Shown here: in pieces, positions 1-6,548 of the stretch | Layout: each line of letters opens with the position of its first letter | Position numbering within the stretch: position 1 is the first letter of the stretch | Source: Candidatus Saccharibacteria bacterium UBA5145 | GTDB lineage: Bacteria > Patescibacteriota > Saccharimonadia > Saccharimonadales > UBA4665 | NCBI GenBank assembly: GCA_002413865.1 | Contig: DHXX01000011.1 | Span: 71,969 to 98,047, forward strand | DNA length: 26,079 bases | Direction of reading: 5' to 3' | Notes under the pieces: generated by a model | What the model was told of the DNA's origin: nothing | The model's database searches: none | The model's input: the letters and a program-made list of their open reading frames with translations, nothing else | Made by a program: the position numbers and the translations under genes

Positions 1-1278
1 GCTTACCAAACGGCCTATTTGAAAGCCCACTACCCGGCGGCCTTCATGGCGGCCCTGATGACGAGCGACTACGACGATACCGACCGCTTGGCGATTGAAA
101 TCACCGAGTGTAAGCACATGGGCATCAAAGTTTTGCCGCCCGACGTCAACGAGTCTTTCCTGGAGTTTGCGGTCGTGCCCGAAACCAATCAGATTCGATT
201 TGGGATGTTGGCGATCAAGAATGTCGGTTCGGGCGCCGTCGAAGAAATCCTGCGCGCCCGGGCCGATAGTCAATTTACTTCTCTCGAAGACTTTTTGACG
301 CGCGTTAACTACCGGGTGGTTAACCGCAAAGCCATGGAAAGCCTCGTCAAAGCCGGGGCCTTCGACTGCTATGTCGACCGCTCGACCCTGCTCCATAACC
401 TCGACACCGTCTTGGCCTACGCCAACCGCGTCCAAAAACAAGCCAGCAGCGGCCAGACCGACCTCTTTGGCAACGTCAGCGATGCCGCCGTCGAGAGACC
501 CAAGCTGGAGCTACCACCGCCGGCCGTGCCGACCGACATCCATGAACAGTTGGTTTGGGAACGGGAGCTACTCGGTCTCTATCTCAGCCAGCACCCCTTG
601 GAGTTGTTTGAGACGTTTTTGAGCGAGCAAGCCGTGCCACTAGCGAGCCTCAAGCCCGAACACGACGGCAAGGCCGTGACGGTCGGCGGGGCCATCGTTG
701 AAATGCGCGAAATTGTCACCAAGAATGGCCAAAAGATGGCCTTTATCAAAATCGAAGACCAGTCGGGCGAAATCGAAGCCATCCTGTTCCCCAACGCTTA
801 TCAGCAGACGCTTGGTCTGTGGCAACGCGACCGGATCGTGCTGATCCGCGGCAAGGTCAATGCCCGCGACCGCGAAGGCAAGCAGTCGACCGACGTCAAA
901 GTTATGATCGACGACGCCCGCGAAGTTACTACCAAGCAAGCGACATCGTACCAAGCGACCGGCCATAAACCGCGGGCCCTCAAGCAATCGTCTCGGACCA
1001 AAAAAGTGCCGATGGTCGGACCGGGTGCCAAGGCCGTCGCCGAAAAAACGACCGCCGAGCGAGTTTTCGTCCGGGTGGCCGACAGCCGCGACCAGACCTT
1101 GCTCGTGACACTCAAGCAAATCCTCGACGCTTTTCAAGGCTCGACGGAAGTCGTCTTAGTGCTCGGCGACGCCGACAAACGCCAAGCCATCAAACTCCCT
1201 AGCGGCCTCGACCGCGACAGCGAAGGCCTCGACCAGCTGCGCAGCTTAGTTGGCACTGCCAACGTCAAAGTCCACTAA
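1..1278 (+). CDS. dnaE: DNA polymerase III alpha subunit, C-terminal part (5' end outside window)
   Basis: This is the 3' part of the replicative polymerase alpha subunit; the reading frame is open from base 1 (AYQTAYLKAHYP) and ends at TAA 1276-1278, so about 425 residues of a protein usually near 1,100 aa are visible. The segment YQTAYLKAHYPAAFMAAL is the hallmark of the end of the DnaE finger region. It is followed by a helix-hairpin-helix stretch (VNYRVVNRKAMESLVKAGAFD, about residues 101-121) that binds duplex DNA, and then by an OB-fold (VTVGGAIVEMREIVTKNGQ through GEIEAILFPNAY, about residues 226-270) thought to bind single-stranded template. The last 120 residues are a basic linker and a C-terminal domain that binds tau in E. 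coli. The catalytic palm and PHP domain lie upstream of the window. A shadow ATG at base 19 is internal, not the start. Confidence 0.95.
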   Translation, partial: AYQTAYLKAHYPAAFMAALMTSDYDDTDRLAIEITECKHMGIKVLPPDVNESFLEFAVVPETNQIRFGMLAIKNVGSGAVEEILRARADSQFTSLEDFLTRVNYRVVNRKAMESLVKAGAFDCYVDRSTLLHNLDTVLAYANRVQKQASSGQTDLFGNVSDAAVERPKLELPPPAVPTDIHEQLVWERELLGLYLSQHPLELFETFLSEQAVPLASLKPEHDGKAVTVGGAIVEMREIVTKNGQKMAFIKIEDQSGEIEAILFPNAYQQTLGLWQRDRIVLIRGKVNARDREGKQSTDVKVMIDDAREVTTKQATSYQATGHKPRALKQSSRTKKVPMVGPGAKAVAEKTTAERVFVRVADSRDQTLLVTLKQILDAFQGSTEVVLVLGDADKRQAIKLPSGLDRDSEGLDQLRSLVGTANVKVH

Positions 1279-1411
1279 CCCCTGGCGCGTCGACGTCGGC
1301 TATATGATAGCTGCTAAATTTCGACAATCTGACACCTGCTACCTGTTGCCTTGGGCGTAGTCATTCTGTACTAGTTCATAACGAACGTGTCTAAGAATAG
1401 ATCGGAATAAC

Positions 1412-2335
1412 TTAACGGATCAAGCCGCTGGTTCGGGTCAGGATAAAACCGATAGTGGCGATCAGGACGACGACGGTATCAAAAATCGGGTGGTGGAGGA
1501 CAAACAGTTCGCCGCGCGTGACCCAGTGGTGCAAGCGCCAGCCGTAGTGGGTGACAGCGACTAAAATCGCGCCGACCATCAATAGGGTCACGACCAGTAG
1601 ACTCCACGGCGCTTGGCCGTTCGTCAATAATTGGATGCGCGCTACCAGCCGGGCATCTGGTTCTTGGCGGGCCCCGAGGACGTTACTGGTACCGGTGTCT
1701 TGAGCCGGGGGGACTTGGAAGGCAATATTGGCGGCAGTGCTAGTATCGGACGGCTGGCCGTACATCGCTACAACGACCGTTTCTGGTCCATAGCCCTGGT
1801 AGTGCGCCGAATTGGCCACCCCGAAGCCGACGTTTTGATACTGCGCGTTGAGGATGTTGGCACGGTGTTCGGGGCTATTCATCCAACCGTCGATCGTTTG
1901 GGAAGCACCGCTAAACCCGTAGGCCAGATTTTCGCCGGCCCGCTCGTAGTTGTAGCCACTGGCCGCAATAAAGGTCCATGGTGTTTTGCCGTCGGGCGAG
2001 GTGTGCGACCAATAACCGCTGGCGACCATGTCGTCGGCTTTGGCTTGGGCGGCCTGGCTCAAGCGGGGGTCAAGACTGAGCTGGTTTTCTCTGTCTACCA
2101 AGCGTTGCTGATTGGTGCTGGCGAGCAGGCTGCTGGCGCTAAAGTCACTGGTCGCCCCGAGTACGCCGCTGGCCGACCAGATGGCATTGACGACCAAGCC
2201 CAGCCCGACAATCAGGAGCATCGGCATGTAGGGCCAGTAAGCCTGCAGGTAGTGCTTGCTTTTGCGGTGGTGTTGACCGCTCCGCTTTTTGTGGGTGATG
2301 GGTGATTTGTTCTTGGTTTTGGTGACGAGGGCCAT
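1412..2335 (-). CDS. Membrane-anchored CAP/SCP-domain extracellular protein
   Basis: A 307-aa protein with a very basic N-terminus (KTKNKS..KKRSGQHHRKSKH), a first membrane segment at about residues 39-57, a CAP/SCP domain (about 68-200) and two more hydrophobic segments (about 240-262 and 282-300). CAP features seen are the N..R opening helix (LLASTNQQRLVDREN), the Ser-His pair of YWSHTSPDGKTPW, the GENLAYGF motif and the W..SPEHRANILN helix with the metal/active-site His. Bacterial proteins of this type (YkwD-like) are exported and are common in Saccharibacteria and actinobacteria, but their biochemical role is mostly unknown. The topology suggests an outward-facing CAP domain held by membrane helices on both sides. 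Start ATG (2333-2335, complement); a TATAAT lies 33 nt upstream, and I see no clear Shine-Dalgarno. It transcribes toward dnaE, convergent with it. Confidence 0.85.
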   Translation of the reverse strand: MALVTKTKNKSPITHKKRSGQHHRKSKHYLQAYWPYMPMLLIVGLGLVVNAIWSASGVLGATSDFSASSLLASTNQQRLVDRENQLSLDPRLSQAAQAKADDMVASGYWSHTSPDGKTPWTFIAASGYNYERAGENLAYGFSGASQTIDGWMNSPEHRANILNAQYQNVGFGVANSAHYQGYGPETVVVAMYGQPSDTSTAANIAFQVPPAQDTGTSNVLGARQEPDARLVARIQLLTNGQAPWSLLVVTLLMVGAILVAVTHYGWRLHHWVTRGELFVLHHPIFDTVVVLIATIGFILTRTSGLIR

Positions 2336-2368
2336 AGGTGTGGTTTTTAATTTTAGCTAATTTGTTTC

Positions 2369-2374
2369 ATTATA
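2369..2374 (-). promoter_or_regulatory. -10 box for CAP-domain gene
   Basis: A perfect TATAAT on the minus strand ends 33 nt before the CAP-gene ATG, predicting an mRNA leader of about 25 nt. The matching -35 position falls inside the octamer repeat arm at 2391-2424 and has no good consensus match. Confidence 0.5.
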
Positions 2375-2386
2375 ACACGGAGGTAG

Positions 2387-2511
2387 AGTAGTTAAATAGT
2401 CGGATAGTTAAATAGTCGGATAGTTGGGCTCGCCCACAAGACAAAATCCCTGAAGACAGTGGTCGGCCGAGCTTCCACTATTCCACTATTTAACTATCCC
2501 ACTATCCGACA
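2387..2511. repeat. Palindromic element of 8-nt units (element A)
   Basis: The left arm from 2391 reads as consecutive octamers GTTAAATA, GTCGGATA, GTTAAATA, GTCGGATA, then GTTGGG. The right arm (2475-2510) reads CCACTATT, CCACTATT, TAACTATC, CCACTATC, roughly the reverse complement of the left arm. About 50 nt of core separates the arms, with a short perfect hairpin TGGGC-TC-GCCCA at its left edge. The right arm supplies the last codons and the stop of the trmH-type gene. Elements B (3061-3191) and C (23058-23125) share the architecture with 7-nt units. Confidence 0.75.
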
Positions 2512-3004
2512 GGTGAAAAGTTGCTTGGTAGAGCGCCATCGCCGCCGCCTGGACGACATTGAAGGATTCTTTTTGTCCGAACATCGGGATCTCGAGCACC
2601 TGGTCGCACAAGGCCAGTATTTCCAGTTCGATACCTTCGACTTCGCGACCGACTAGTAGAGCCAGTTTTGGCGGCGCGCTAAAGCCGGGCAGGGGAATCG
2701 AGCGGTCGGCCTGCTCGATGGCGGCAACGAGGTAACCGGTCGCTTGCAGCGCGGCCAGGCTGGCCACAAGGTCGGCTGACCGCGACCAAGCTTGGGTTTT
2801 TTCGGCCCCCAGGGCCGTCTTGGTTATCTGACGATCAATTTTATTGGCCAAGTGGGGCAGGCGATCCTCTACGGCCAGAAGGGGGTAGGGGGTATAGCCG
2901 CTCAGAATCACTTCTTTGACCCCCAAACCTTCGGCGGTGCGCAATAGCGAACCAACGTTATGCGTGCTGCGCAGGTTATGAGCGATTAAGACGATCTCTG
3001 ACAT
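2486..3004 (-). CDS. SpoU/TrmH-family RNA 2'-O-methyltransferase
   Basis: A 172-aa SPOUT methyltransferase that would transfer a methyl group from SAM to a ribose 2'-OH in rRNA or tRNA. The three family motifs are visible: motif 1 LRSTHNVGSLLRTAEGLG (residues about 11-28, with the Asn and Arg that act on the ribose), motif 2 LLVGREVEGI (about 117-126), and motif 3 IPMFGQKESFNVVQAAAMALY (about 139-159), which forms the trefoil-knot SAM site. It is short, lacking the N-terminal RNA-binding extension of RlmB/TsnR, so the substrate cannot be named. The last seven residues (SDSGIVK) are encoded by the right arm of repeat element A, so the tail is probably not functional. A GGGAGG lies directly against the start ATG, and a TAAACT box ends 6 nt before it. 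Confidence 0.9.
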   Translation of the reverse strand: MSEIVLIAHNLRSTHNVGSLLRTAEGLGVKEVILSGYTPYPLLAVEDRLPHLANKIDRQITKTALGAEKTQAWSRSADLVASLAALQATGYLVAAIEQADRSIPLPGFSAPPKLALLVGREVEGIELEILALCDQVLEIPMFGQKESFNVVQAAAMALYQATFHLSDSGIVK

Positions 3005-3010
3005 CCTCCC

Positions 3011-3016
3011 AGTTTA
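3011..3016 (-). promoter_or_regulatory. Putative -10 box close to start of the SpoU methyltransferase gene
   Basis: TAAACT on the minus strand ends 6 nt before the ATG at 3004, so transcription would begin at or near the start codon. It is a weaker match (4 of 6) than the boxes of the other genes with this spacing. Confidence 0.35.
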
Positions 3017-3060
3017 ATGGGGTAGAGTCATAAAGTAAAAAGTTCCTAAATTCGAAAGAC

Positions 3061-3191
3061 AGTAATTAGTAATTAGTAATTAGGAAATGGGAAGTGGGAA
3101 ATGGGAAGTGGGAAATGGAGGTGAGCAGCAGTGGCTCAAGCTAATTTCTATTTTCTAATTCCAAGTTACCATACTTCACTTCCCCCATTTT
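3061..3191. repeat. Palindromic element of 7-nt units (element B)
   Basis: From 3061 the sequence splits without remainder into eight heptamers: AGTAATT three times, AGGAAAT, then GGGAAGT, GGGAAAT, GGGAAGT, GGGAAAT (3061-3116). From 3143 the opposite orientation follows in the same 7-nt register (AATTTCT, ATTTTCT, AATTCCA, AGTTACC, ATACTTC, ACTTCCC). The core holds a small perfect hairpin TGAGC...GCTCA. It fills the divergent spacer between the SpoU methyltransferase gene and the PilB-type gene. Confidence 0.8.
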
Positions 3192-3203
3192 ATGCTTATG
3201 CTT

Positions 3204-3209
3204 TATACT
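3204..3209 (+). promoter_or_regulatory. -10 box immediately upstream of the PilB-type gene (leaderless)
   Basis: TATACT ends 7 nt before the ATG at 3217, so the predicted transcription start coincides with the A of the start codon. No Shine-Dalgarno fits between. A -35 match is weak. Confidence 0.6.
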
Positions 3210-3216
3210 GATAACT

Positions 3217-4824
3217 ATGAGTCAAAACGCCCGCCTCGACGAAGAGCAAGCCACCCAACGCCGGGCCCGCGTGATCGGCATGAACTACGTCGATACTTCG
3301 GCCCAAACCAGCATGCCCCTCTACAAAGACGTCCTGGCCGTGTCCGACATGACCCAGTTGCGTATCATTCCCTTGCAAGTCGACAAGAGCAACATCTTAT
3401 TCGGAGTCACGACGACGACTTCCCAACAGACGATGACCGCTCTGCGTCAGCGTTTTCAGGATCAGCGTACCAATTTCGCGATTATTTCCGAGGCTGGCTA
3501 CCGCGATTATATGCGCCTGTACGATCCGCCCAAACAAGTTGTTTATAAGGACATTGCGCTCAACACCGCCGGCACCGAAGACTTAATCAGCCAGATATCG
3601 GTCATTCTCGAGCAAGTCCGGGCCGATGATATGCTGGCTTACCTTGTCCAACAAGCCCACCATTTGAACGCCTCTGATATTCATATTGAAACCCAAGTTA
3701 ACGACGTTCGTATCCGCCTAAGGATTGACGGCGTGTTGCACCCGATTGCTCGGATTTTTAAAGATAAGTATCGGGTTTTAATCGCGGCCATTGCTAGTGC
3801 CGGCAACGTCTCGACCTCGGCCACTGAGGCCCAACAAGGGCATATTGCCCAAAAGGTCAAAATGGCCGACGACACGACTGTCGACGTCAATGTTCGCCTC
3901 GAGACGGTGCCGACCATTAACGGCATGGACGTCGTGATGCGCCTCTTCAACATGGACCAGGGCATGTACACGCTGGACCGTTTGGGCCTGAGCGCCTCGG
4001 AACGCGAGGTCGTCGACGACATCGTGACGAAGCCGAGCGGGCTAGTCATGGTCGTCGGTCCGACCGGCTCGGGCAAGACCACCACCCTCTATTCGATGCT
4101 CAATTCGCTCAATAACGACGAGCGCAAAATAATCACCATCGAAGACCCCGTCGAATATCAATTTGAAGGCATTACTCAGATATCGGTCACCAGCAAGGTC
4201 GGTGTCGCCGACACCAGCTTCGCCGACAAACTGCGCGCCGTGCTCCGCCTTGATCCCGACATCGTCATGGTCGGCGAGATCCGCGATATGGACACCGCCA
4301 AAACGGCGTTGCAAGCTGCCCTAACTGGCCACTTGGTGTTGAGTACCTTCCACGCCAGCTCGGCCGCGGCGGCGCTGACTCGTCTGAGCGACGTTATTGG
4401 GCAGAACCCGCTTTATGTTTCGGCGATTCGACTGGTGATGGCCCAGCGCCTTATCCGTAAGCTCGACGATAGCTGCAAGCAACCGTACCAGCCGACTGAA
4501 GCCGAATGGCATAAACTCAATGACATCGTCAACACTTTCCCGCCGGATATGCCCCGCCCAAACTTGGAAAACCTGCAACTCTACAAGCCCGGCAGTTCGC
4601 CGGAAAATCCCTATGGCTTCAAGGGCCAGTTAGCGATCCGTGAACAGTTTACGATGAGTGATCGGTTGCGACAGATCTTAGAGCACGGCAATACGGCTGT
4701 TTCGGCCCAAGAAATCGAGGCCGCCGCCAGTGCCAGCGGCATGCGCACGATGCTTCAAGACGCCGTCGTCAAAGTGGTGGCCGGCGAGACTACCCTCGAA
4801 GAAGTTTTCCGGGTCGTCGGTTAA
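3217..4824 (+). CDS. PilB/GspE-family secretion or pilus-extension ATPase
   Basis: A 535-aa hexameric ATPase of the type II secretion / type IV pilus family, which powers pilin polymerisation at the inner membrane. An N-terminal GspE-N-like domain (about 1-130) precedes a bilobed ATPase: SDIHIETQVNDVRIRLRIDG, Walker A GPTGSGKTTTLYSM (about 284-297), Asp box ITIEDPVEYQ, Walker B LRLDPDIVMVGEIRD, and the His box LTGHLVLSTFHAS. The C-terminal region normally carries a CxxC...CxxC zinc site; here only one cysteine remains (LDDSCKQPYQ) and the second pair is replaced by SSPENP, so zinc binding is probably lost. No other pilus gene lies in the window; pilB is the closest known role but retraction PilT is less likely because of the long N-terminus. 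The start is fixed by TATACT 7 nt upstream. Confidence 0.9.
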   Translation: MSQNARLDEEQATQRRARVIGMNYVDTSAQTSMPLYKDVLAVSDMTQLRIIPLQVDKSNILFGVTTTTSQQTMTALRQRFQDQRTNFAIISEAGYRDYMRLYDPPKQVVYKDIALNTAGTEDLISQISVILEQVRADDMLAYLVQQAHHLNASDIHIETQVNDVRIRLRIDGVLHPIARIFKDKYRVLIAAIASAGNVSTSATEAQQGHIAQKVKMADDTTVDVNVRLETVPTINGMDVVMRLFNMDQGMYTLDRLGLSASEREVVDDIVTKPSGLVMVVGPTGSGKTTTLYSMLNSLNNDERKIITIEDPVEYQFEGITQISVTSKVGVADTSFADKLRAVLRLDPDIVMVGEIRDMDTAKTALQAALTGHLVLSTFHASSAAAALTRLSDVIGQNPLYVSAIRLVMAQRLIRKLDDSCKQPYQPTEAEWHKLNDIVNTFPPDMPRPNLENLQLYKPGSSPENPYGFKGQLAIREQFTMSDRLRQILEHGNTAVSAQEIEAAASASGMRTMLQDAVVKVVAGETTLEEVFRVVG

Positions 4825-4839
4825 CCTCCATTACTAGTT

Positions 4840-4845
4840 TATAAT
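4840..4845 (+). promoter_or_regulatory. -10 box immediately upstream of the whiB-like gene (leaderless)
   Basis: A perfect TATAAT ends 7 nt before the ATG at 4853. There is no Shine-Dalgarno in the intervening TTAAGTC, so a leaderless mRNA is expected. Confidence 0.65.
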
Positions 4846-4852
4846 TTAAGTC

Positions 4853-5197
4853 ATGACTAGCGAGTTAGCGGAGACCAATGCCGATCGTCAACAAGCCGTG
4901 GCGCAACAAATTCGAGCCGGGGTTCCTTGGGGTGTCTTCATTGAGTGTGCTTACAAGGATCCGGCCACCTTCGACCCAAAAAATGCCGGTGAGAAGCAAG
5001 ACCACTATGAGCAGCGTCGCCAAGCGGCCAGTGCTATCTGTGCGCGTTGCGTGGTCATTGAACAGTGTCTAGCAGAAGCCTATAAGCTTAAAGACTATGA
5101 TACTTTCCGAGGCGGGTTGACTGGTGACGAGCGTCGGTCAACCGCCAAACAACGCGCGGGCGCAGCTATCCGGCGGCTGCGCGCCAACAAAATCTAA
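4853..5197 (+). CDS. WhiB-like iron-sulfur transcription factor
   Basis: A 114-aa protein with the WhiB (Wbl) signature: Cys32, then Cys63-x2-Cys66-x5-Cys72, the four ligands of a [4Fe-4S] cluster; a DPATFDP stretch matching the family's FFP region before the CxxC; and TFRGGLTGDERRS (84-96), corresponding to the G(V/I)WGG-T-x-ER turn that contacts sigma region 4 in actinobacterial Wbl proteins. The C-terminus is basic (KQRAGAAIRRLRANK), as expected for DNA contact. In Actinobacteria these proteins sense redox or NO and regulate through the housekeeping sigma factor. The Trp of the WGG motif is Arg here. The gene stands alone between the PilB-type gene and rplS and has its own TATAAT. Identification rests on motif pattern; target genes are unknown. 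Confidence 0.85.
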   Translation: MTSELAETNADRQQAVAQQIRAGVPWGVFIECAYKDPATFDPKNAGEKQDHYEQRRQAASAICARCVVIEQCLAEAYKLKDYDTFRGGLTGDERRSTAKQRAGAAIRRLRANKI

Positions 5198-5218
5198 CAC
5201 TTAATCGGTAGCTACCCC

Positions 5219-5247
5219 TTGCGTACCAGCGAAAAATCAGGTAAAAT
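5219..5247 (+). promoter_or_regulatory. rplS promoter
   Basis: TTGCGT (5219-5224), a 17-nt spacer and TAAAAT (5242-5247) form a good sigma70-type promoter. The -10 ends 9 nt before the rplS ATG, so the 5' leader is at most a few nucleotides and has no Shine-Dalgarno. Confidence 0.65.
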
Positions 5248-5256
5248 CGTTTAGTT

Positions 5257-5700
5257 ATGCAAAGTGTGATCCAACAAATCGAAGCCAAGTACATGAAGCC
5301 AGCCGTCGTCAACGTGCGCTCTGGTGATACCGTCAAAGTCCACCAAAAAATTCGTGAAGGCGCCAAAGAGCGGATTCAGATTTTTCAGGGCCTCGTCATC
5401 CGAACCGACCAAAAGGGCGGCCACCTCAGCCGTATTACCGTCCGTCGCATCGCCAGTGGTATTGGCGTCGAAAAGAGTTTTTTGTTGCACAGCCCCTTGG
5501 TTGTTCAAGTCGAGATAACCAAGCGCAGTAAAGTTCGCCGTAACTTCTTGTCCTACATGCGTGCTCGCACCGGTAAGGCCGCTCGCTTGACTGGTATCGA
5601 ATTTGACCGCGAAGCCGTCAACGCCCTTCCCGAAGTCGAAGCGGTTGCCGCTGCCGAAGCCGAAGCTGAAGCTAGCACCGAAACGCCAACCGAAAAATAA
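5257..5700 (+). CDS. rplS: 50S ribosomal protein L19
   Basis: A 147-aa L19, located at the 30S-50S interface of the ribosome. Family motifs include FRSGDTVKVH-like VRSGDTVKVHQKIREGAKERIQIFQGLVI (about 21-49), the basic run LSRITVRRIASGIGVEKSFLLHSPLV (about 58-83), and KVRRNFLSYMRARTGKAARL near the end. The core ends around residue 115; an extra acidic Ala/Glu tail (EVEAVAAAEAEAEASTETPTEK) follows and is typical of extended L19 in several lineages. The gene has its own near-leaderless promoter and an intrinsic terminator 20 nt after the stop. The usual rimM-trmD partners are absent, but rnhB and yraN follow, as in many bacteria. Confidence 0.96.
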   Translation: MQSVIQQIEAKYMKPAVVNVRSGDTVKVHQKIREGAKERIQIFQGLVIRTDQKGGHLSRITVRRIASGIGVEKSFLLHSPLVVQVEITKRSKVRRNFLSYMRARTGKAARLTGIEFDREAVNALPEVEAVAAAEAEAEASTETPTEK

Positions 5701-5718
5701 TTTAACCTGTTTTTTGCA

Positions 5719-5745
5719 AAGCCCCTCAACCTGAGGGGCTTTTTT
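5719..5745 (+). terminator. Rho-independent terminator of rplS
   Basis: An 8-bp perfect stem GCCCCTCA / TGAGGGGC (5721-5739) with an ACC loop is followed by six T. It lies 20 nt after the rplS stop and just before the rnhB -10 box, separating the two transcripts. Confidence 0.93.
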
Positions 5746-5750
5746 ATTGC

Positions 5751-5756
5751 TACACT
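5751..5756 (+). promoter_or_regulatory. -10 box immediately upstream of rnhB (leaderless)
   Basis: TACACT ends 8 nt before the ATG at 5765 and directly follows the rplS terminator. It supports the ATG at 5765 over the upstream in-frame TTG at 5747, which would lie inside the terminator and promoter. Confidence 0.55.
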
Positions 5757-5764
5757 GTACTTAT

Positions 5765-6367
5765 ATGAAAGTGAATTCGATGCTAGTTGTTGGGGTTGAC
5801 GAAGTAGGCCGTGGTTGTTGGGCTGGGCCGCTGGTGGCCGGGGCGGTCATGCTCGAGCGGCCCATAAAAGGCTTGCGCGACTCAAAAAAACTTAGTCGCG
5901 CCCAACGGGAAGGCCTCGCTGTCGAGATCGAGCGGGAAGCCCTCGCCATTGGCCTCGGCTGGGTTGACGCGGTCACGATTGACGCCATCGGTCTGACGGC
6001 GGCCGTCAGGCTGGCGATGGAACGCGCCGTCGCCCAGATAACGATTGATTATGACGAGGTCATTATCGACGGAGCCTACAACTTCCTGGCCCATCTGCAA
6101 CAGCGGACAGGTCCCAAAATCAGCACCCTAATCAAAGCCGACGATTTAATTCCGGCCGTCAGTGCCGCCAGCATCATGGCCAAAGTCGCCCGCGATAAGT
6201 ACATGTTTGAACTGGCCTTGAAGCACCCGGACTATGGTTTCGAACGCCACGTCGGCTACGGCACGGCGCTGCACCTTGTCCAACTCAAACTCCAAGGCAT
6301 AACCCCCGAACACCGCCGCAGCTACAAACCCATCCAAGCTTTGCTCCATCCTACCCCCAAAGTGTGA
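5765..6367 (+). CDS. rnhB: Ribonuclease HII
   Basis: A 200-aa RNase HII, which cleaves the RNA strand of RNA-DNA hybrids and excises single ribonucleotides from DNA. The signature GVDEVGRGCWAGPLVAGAV carries the catalytic Asp12-Glu13; the remaining metal ligands are Asp102 (VIIDGAYNF) and Asp126/127 (KADDLIPAVSAASIMAKVARD). GYGTALHLVQLKLQGITPEHRRSYKP is the usual C-terminal substrate-binding region. Start at ATG 5765 is chosen because a TACACT box sits 8 nt upstream; an internal ATG at 5780 is also possible. The stop codon lies inside the first of three small hairpins (6363-6385). Placement between rplS and yraN is the conserved order. Confidence 0.95.
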   Translation: MKVNSMLVVGVDEVGRGCWAGPLVAGAVMLERPIKGLRDSKKLSRAQREGLAVEIEREALAIGLGWVDAVTIDAIGLTAAVRLAMERAVAQITIDYDEVIIDGAYNFLAHLQQRTGPKISTLIKADDLIPAVSAASIMAKVARDKYMFELALKHPDYGFERHVGYGTALHLVQLKLQGITPEHRRSYKPIQALLHPTPKV

Positions 6368-6474
6368 GAGGTCCGCCCTCTCACAAGTCATTGCCAGCGT
6401 AAACGTAAGAAGTCAGCGCTAATACGATGTGAGAGGACGGACCTTTCACGGTGTGCAAGGATAGTCCTTGTACA
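6363..6474. repeat. Cluster of three short hairpins downstream of rnhB
   Basis: Hairpin 1 (6363-6385): TGTGAGAGG / CCTCTCACA, 9 bp, loop TCCGC, including the rnhB stop. Hairpin 2 (6429-6449): GTGAGAGG / CCTTTCAC with one G-T pair, loop ACGGA. Hairpin 3 (6453-6473): GTGCAAGGA / TCCTTGTAC with one G-T pair, loop TAG. All three share an AGG...CCT inner stem, and hairpins 1 and 2 share GTGAGAGG. None is followed by a T-tract, so they are not classical terminators. The rest of 6368-6530 holds no gene I can support. Confidence 0.7.
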
Positions 6475-6534
6475 AGTAGATGCGGGTGCATTCTTTTGCG
6501 GGAGTTTAAATTTAGGGCTTGGCGGGCGAGAAGT

Positions 6535-6540
6535 TATACA
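6535..6540 (+). promoter_or_regulatory. -10 box immediately upstream of yraN (leaderless)
   Basis: TATACA ends 8 nt before the ATG at 6549, favouring this ATG over the in-frame TTG at 6519, which lies upstream of the box. Confidence 0.55.
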
Positions 6541-6548
6541 ATGGGCAG

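Noticed and set aside
1279..1411. Terminator between dnaE and the CAP gene
   Set aside because: Only a 5-bp GCTAT-ATG-ATAGC stem without a T-tract is present; too weak to call.
1631..2305. 224-aa open frame on the + strand opposite the CAP-domain gene
   Set aside because: Its mirror gene has clear CAP motifs and membrane segments; the antisense frame is an effect of GC-rich codon use and has no recognisable domain.
3061..3191. CRISPR array
   Set aside because: Units are 7 nt and contiguous, with no spacers and no cas genes nearby.
5747..5764. Upstream TTG start for rnhB (MLHCTY extension)
   Set aside because: It lies in the rplS terminator tail and rnhB -10 box; homologues begin close to VVGVDEVGRG.
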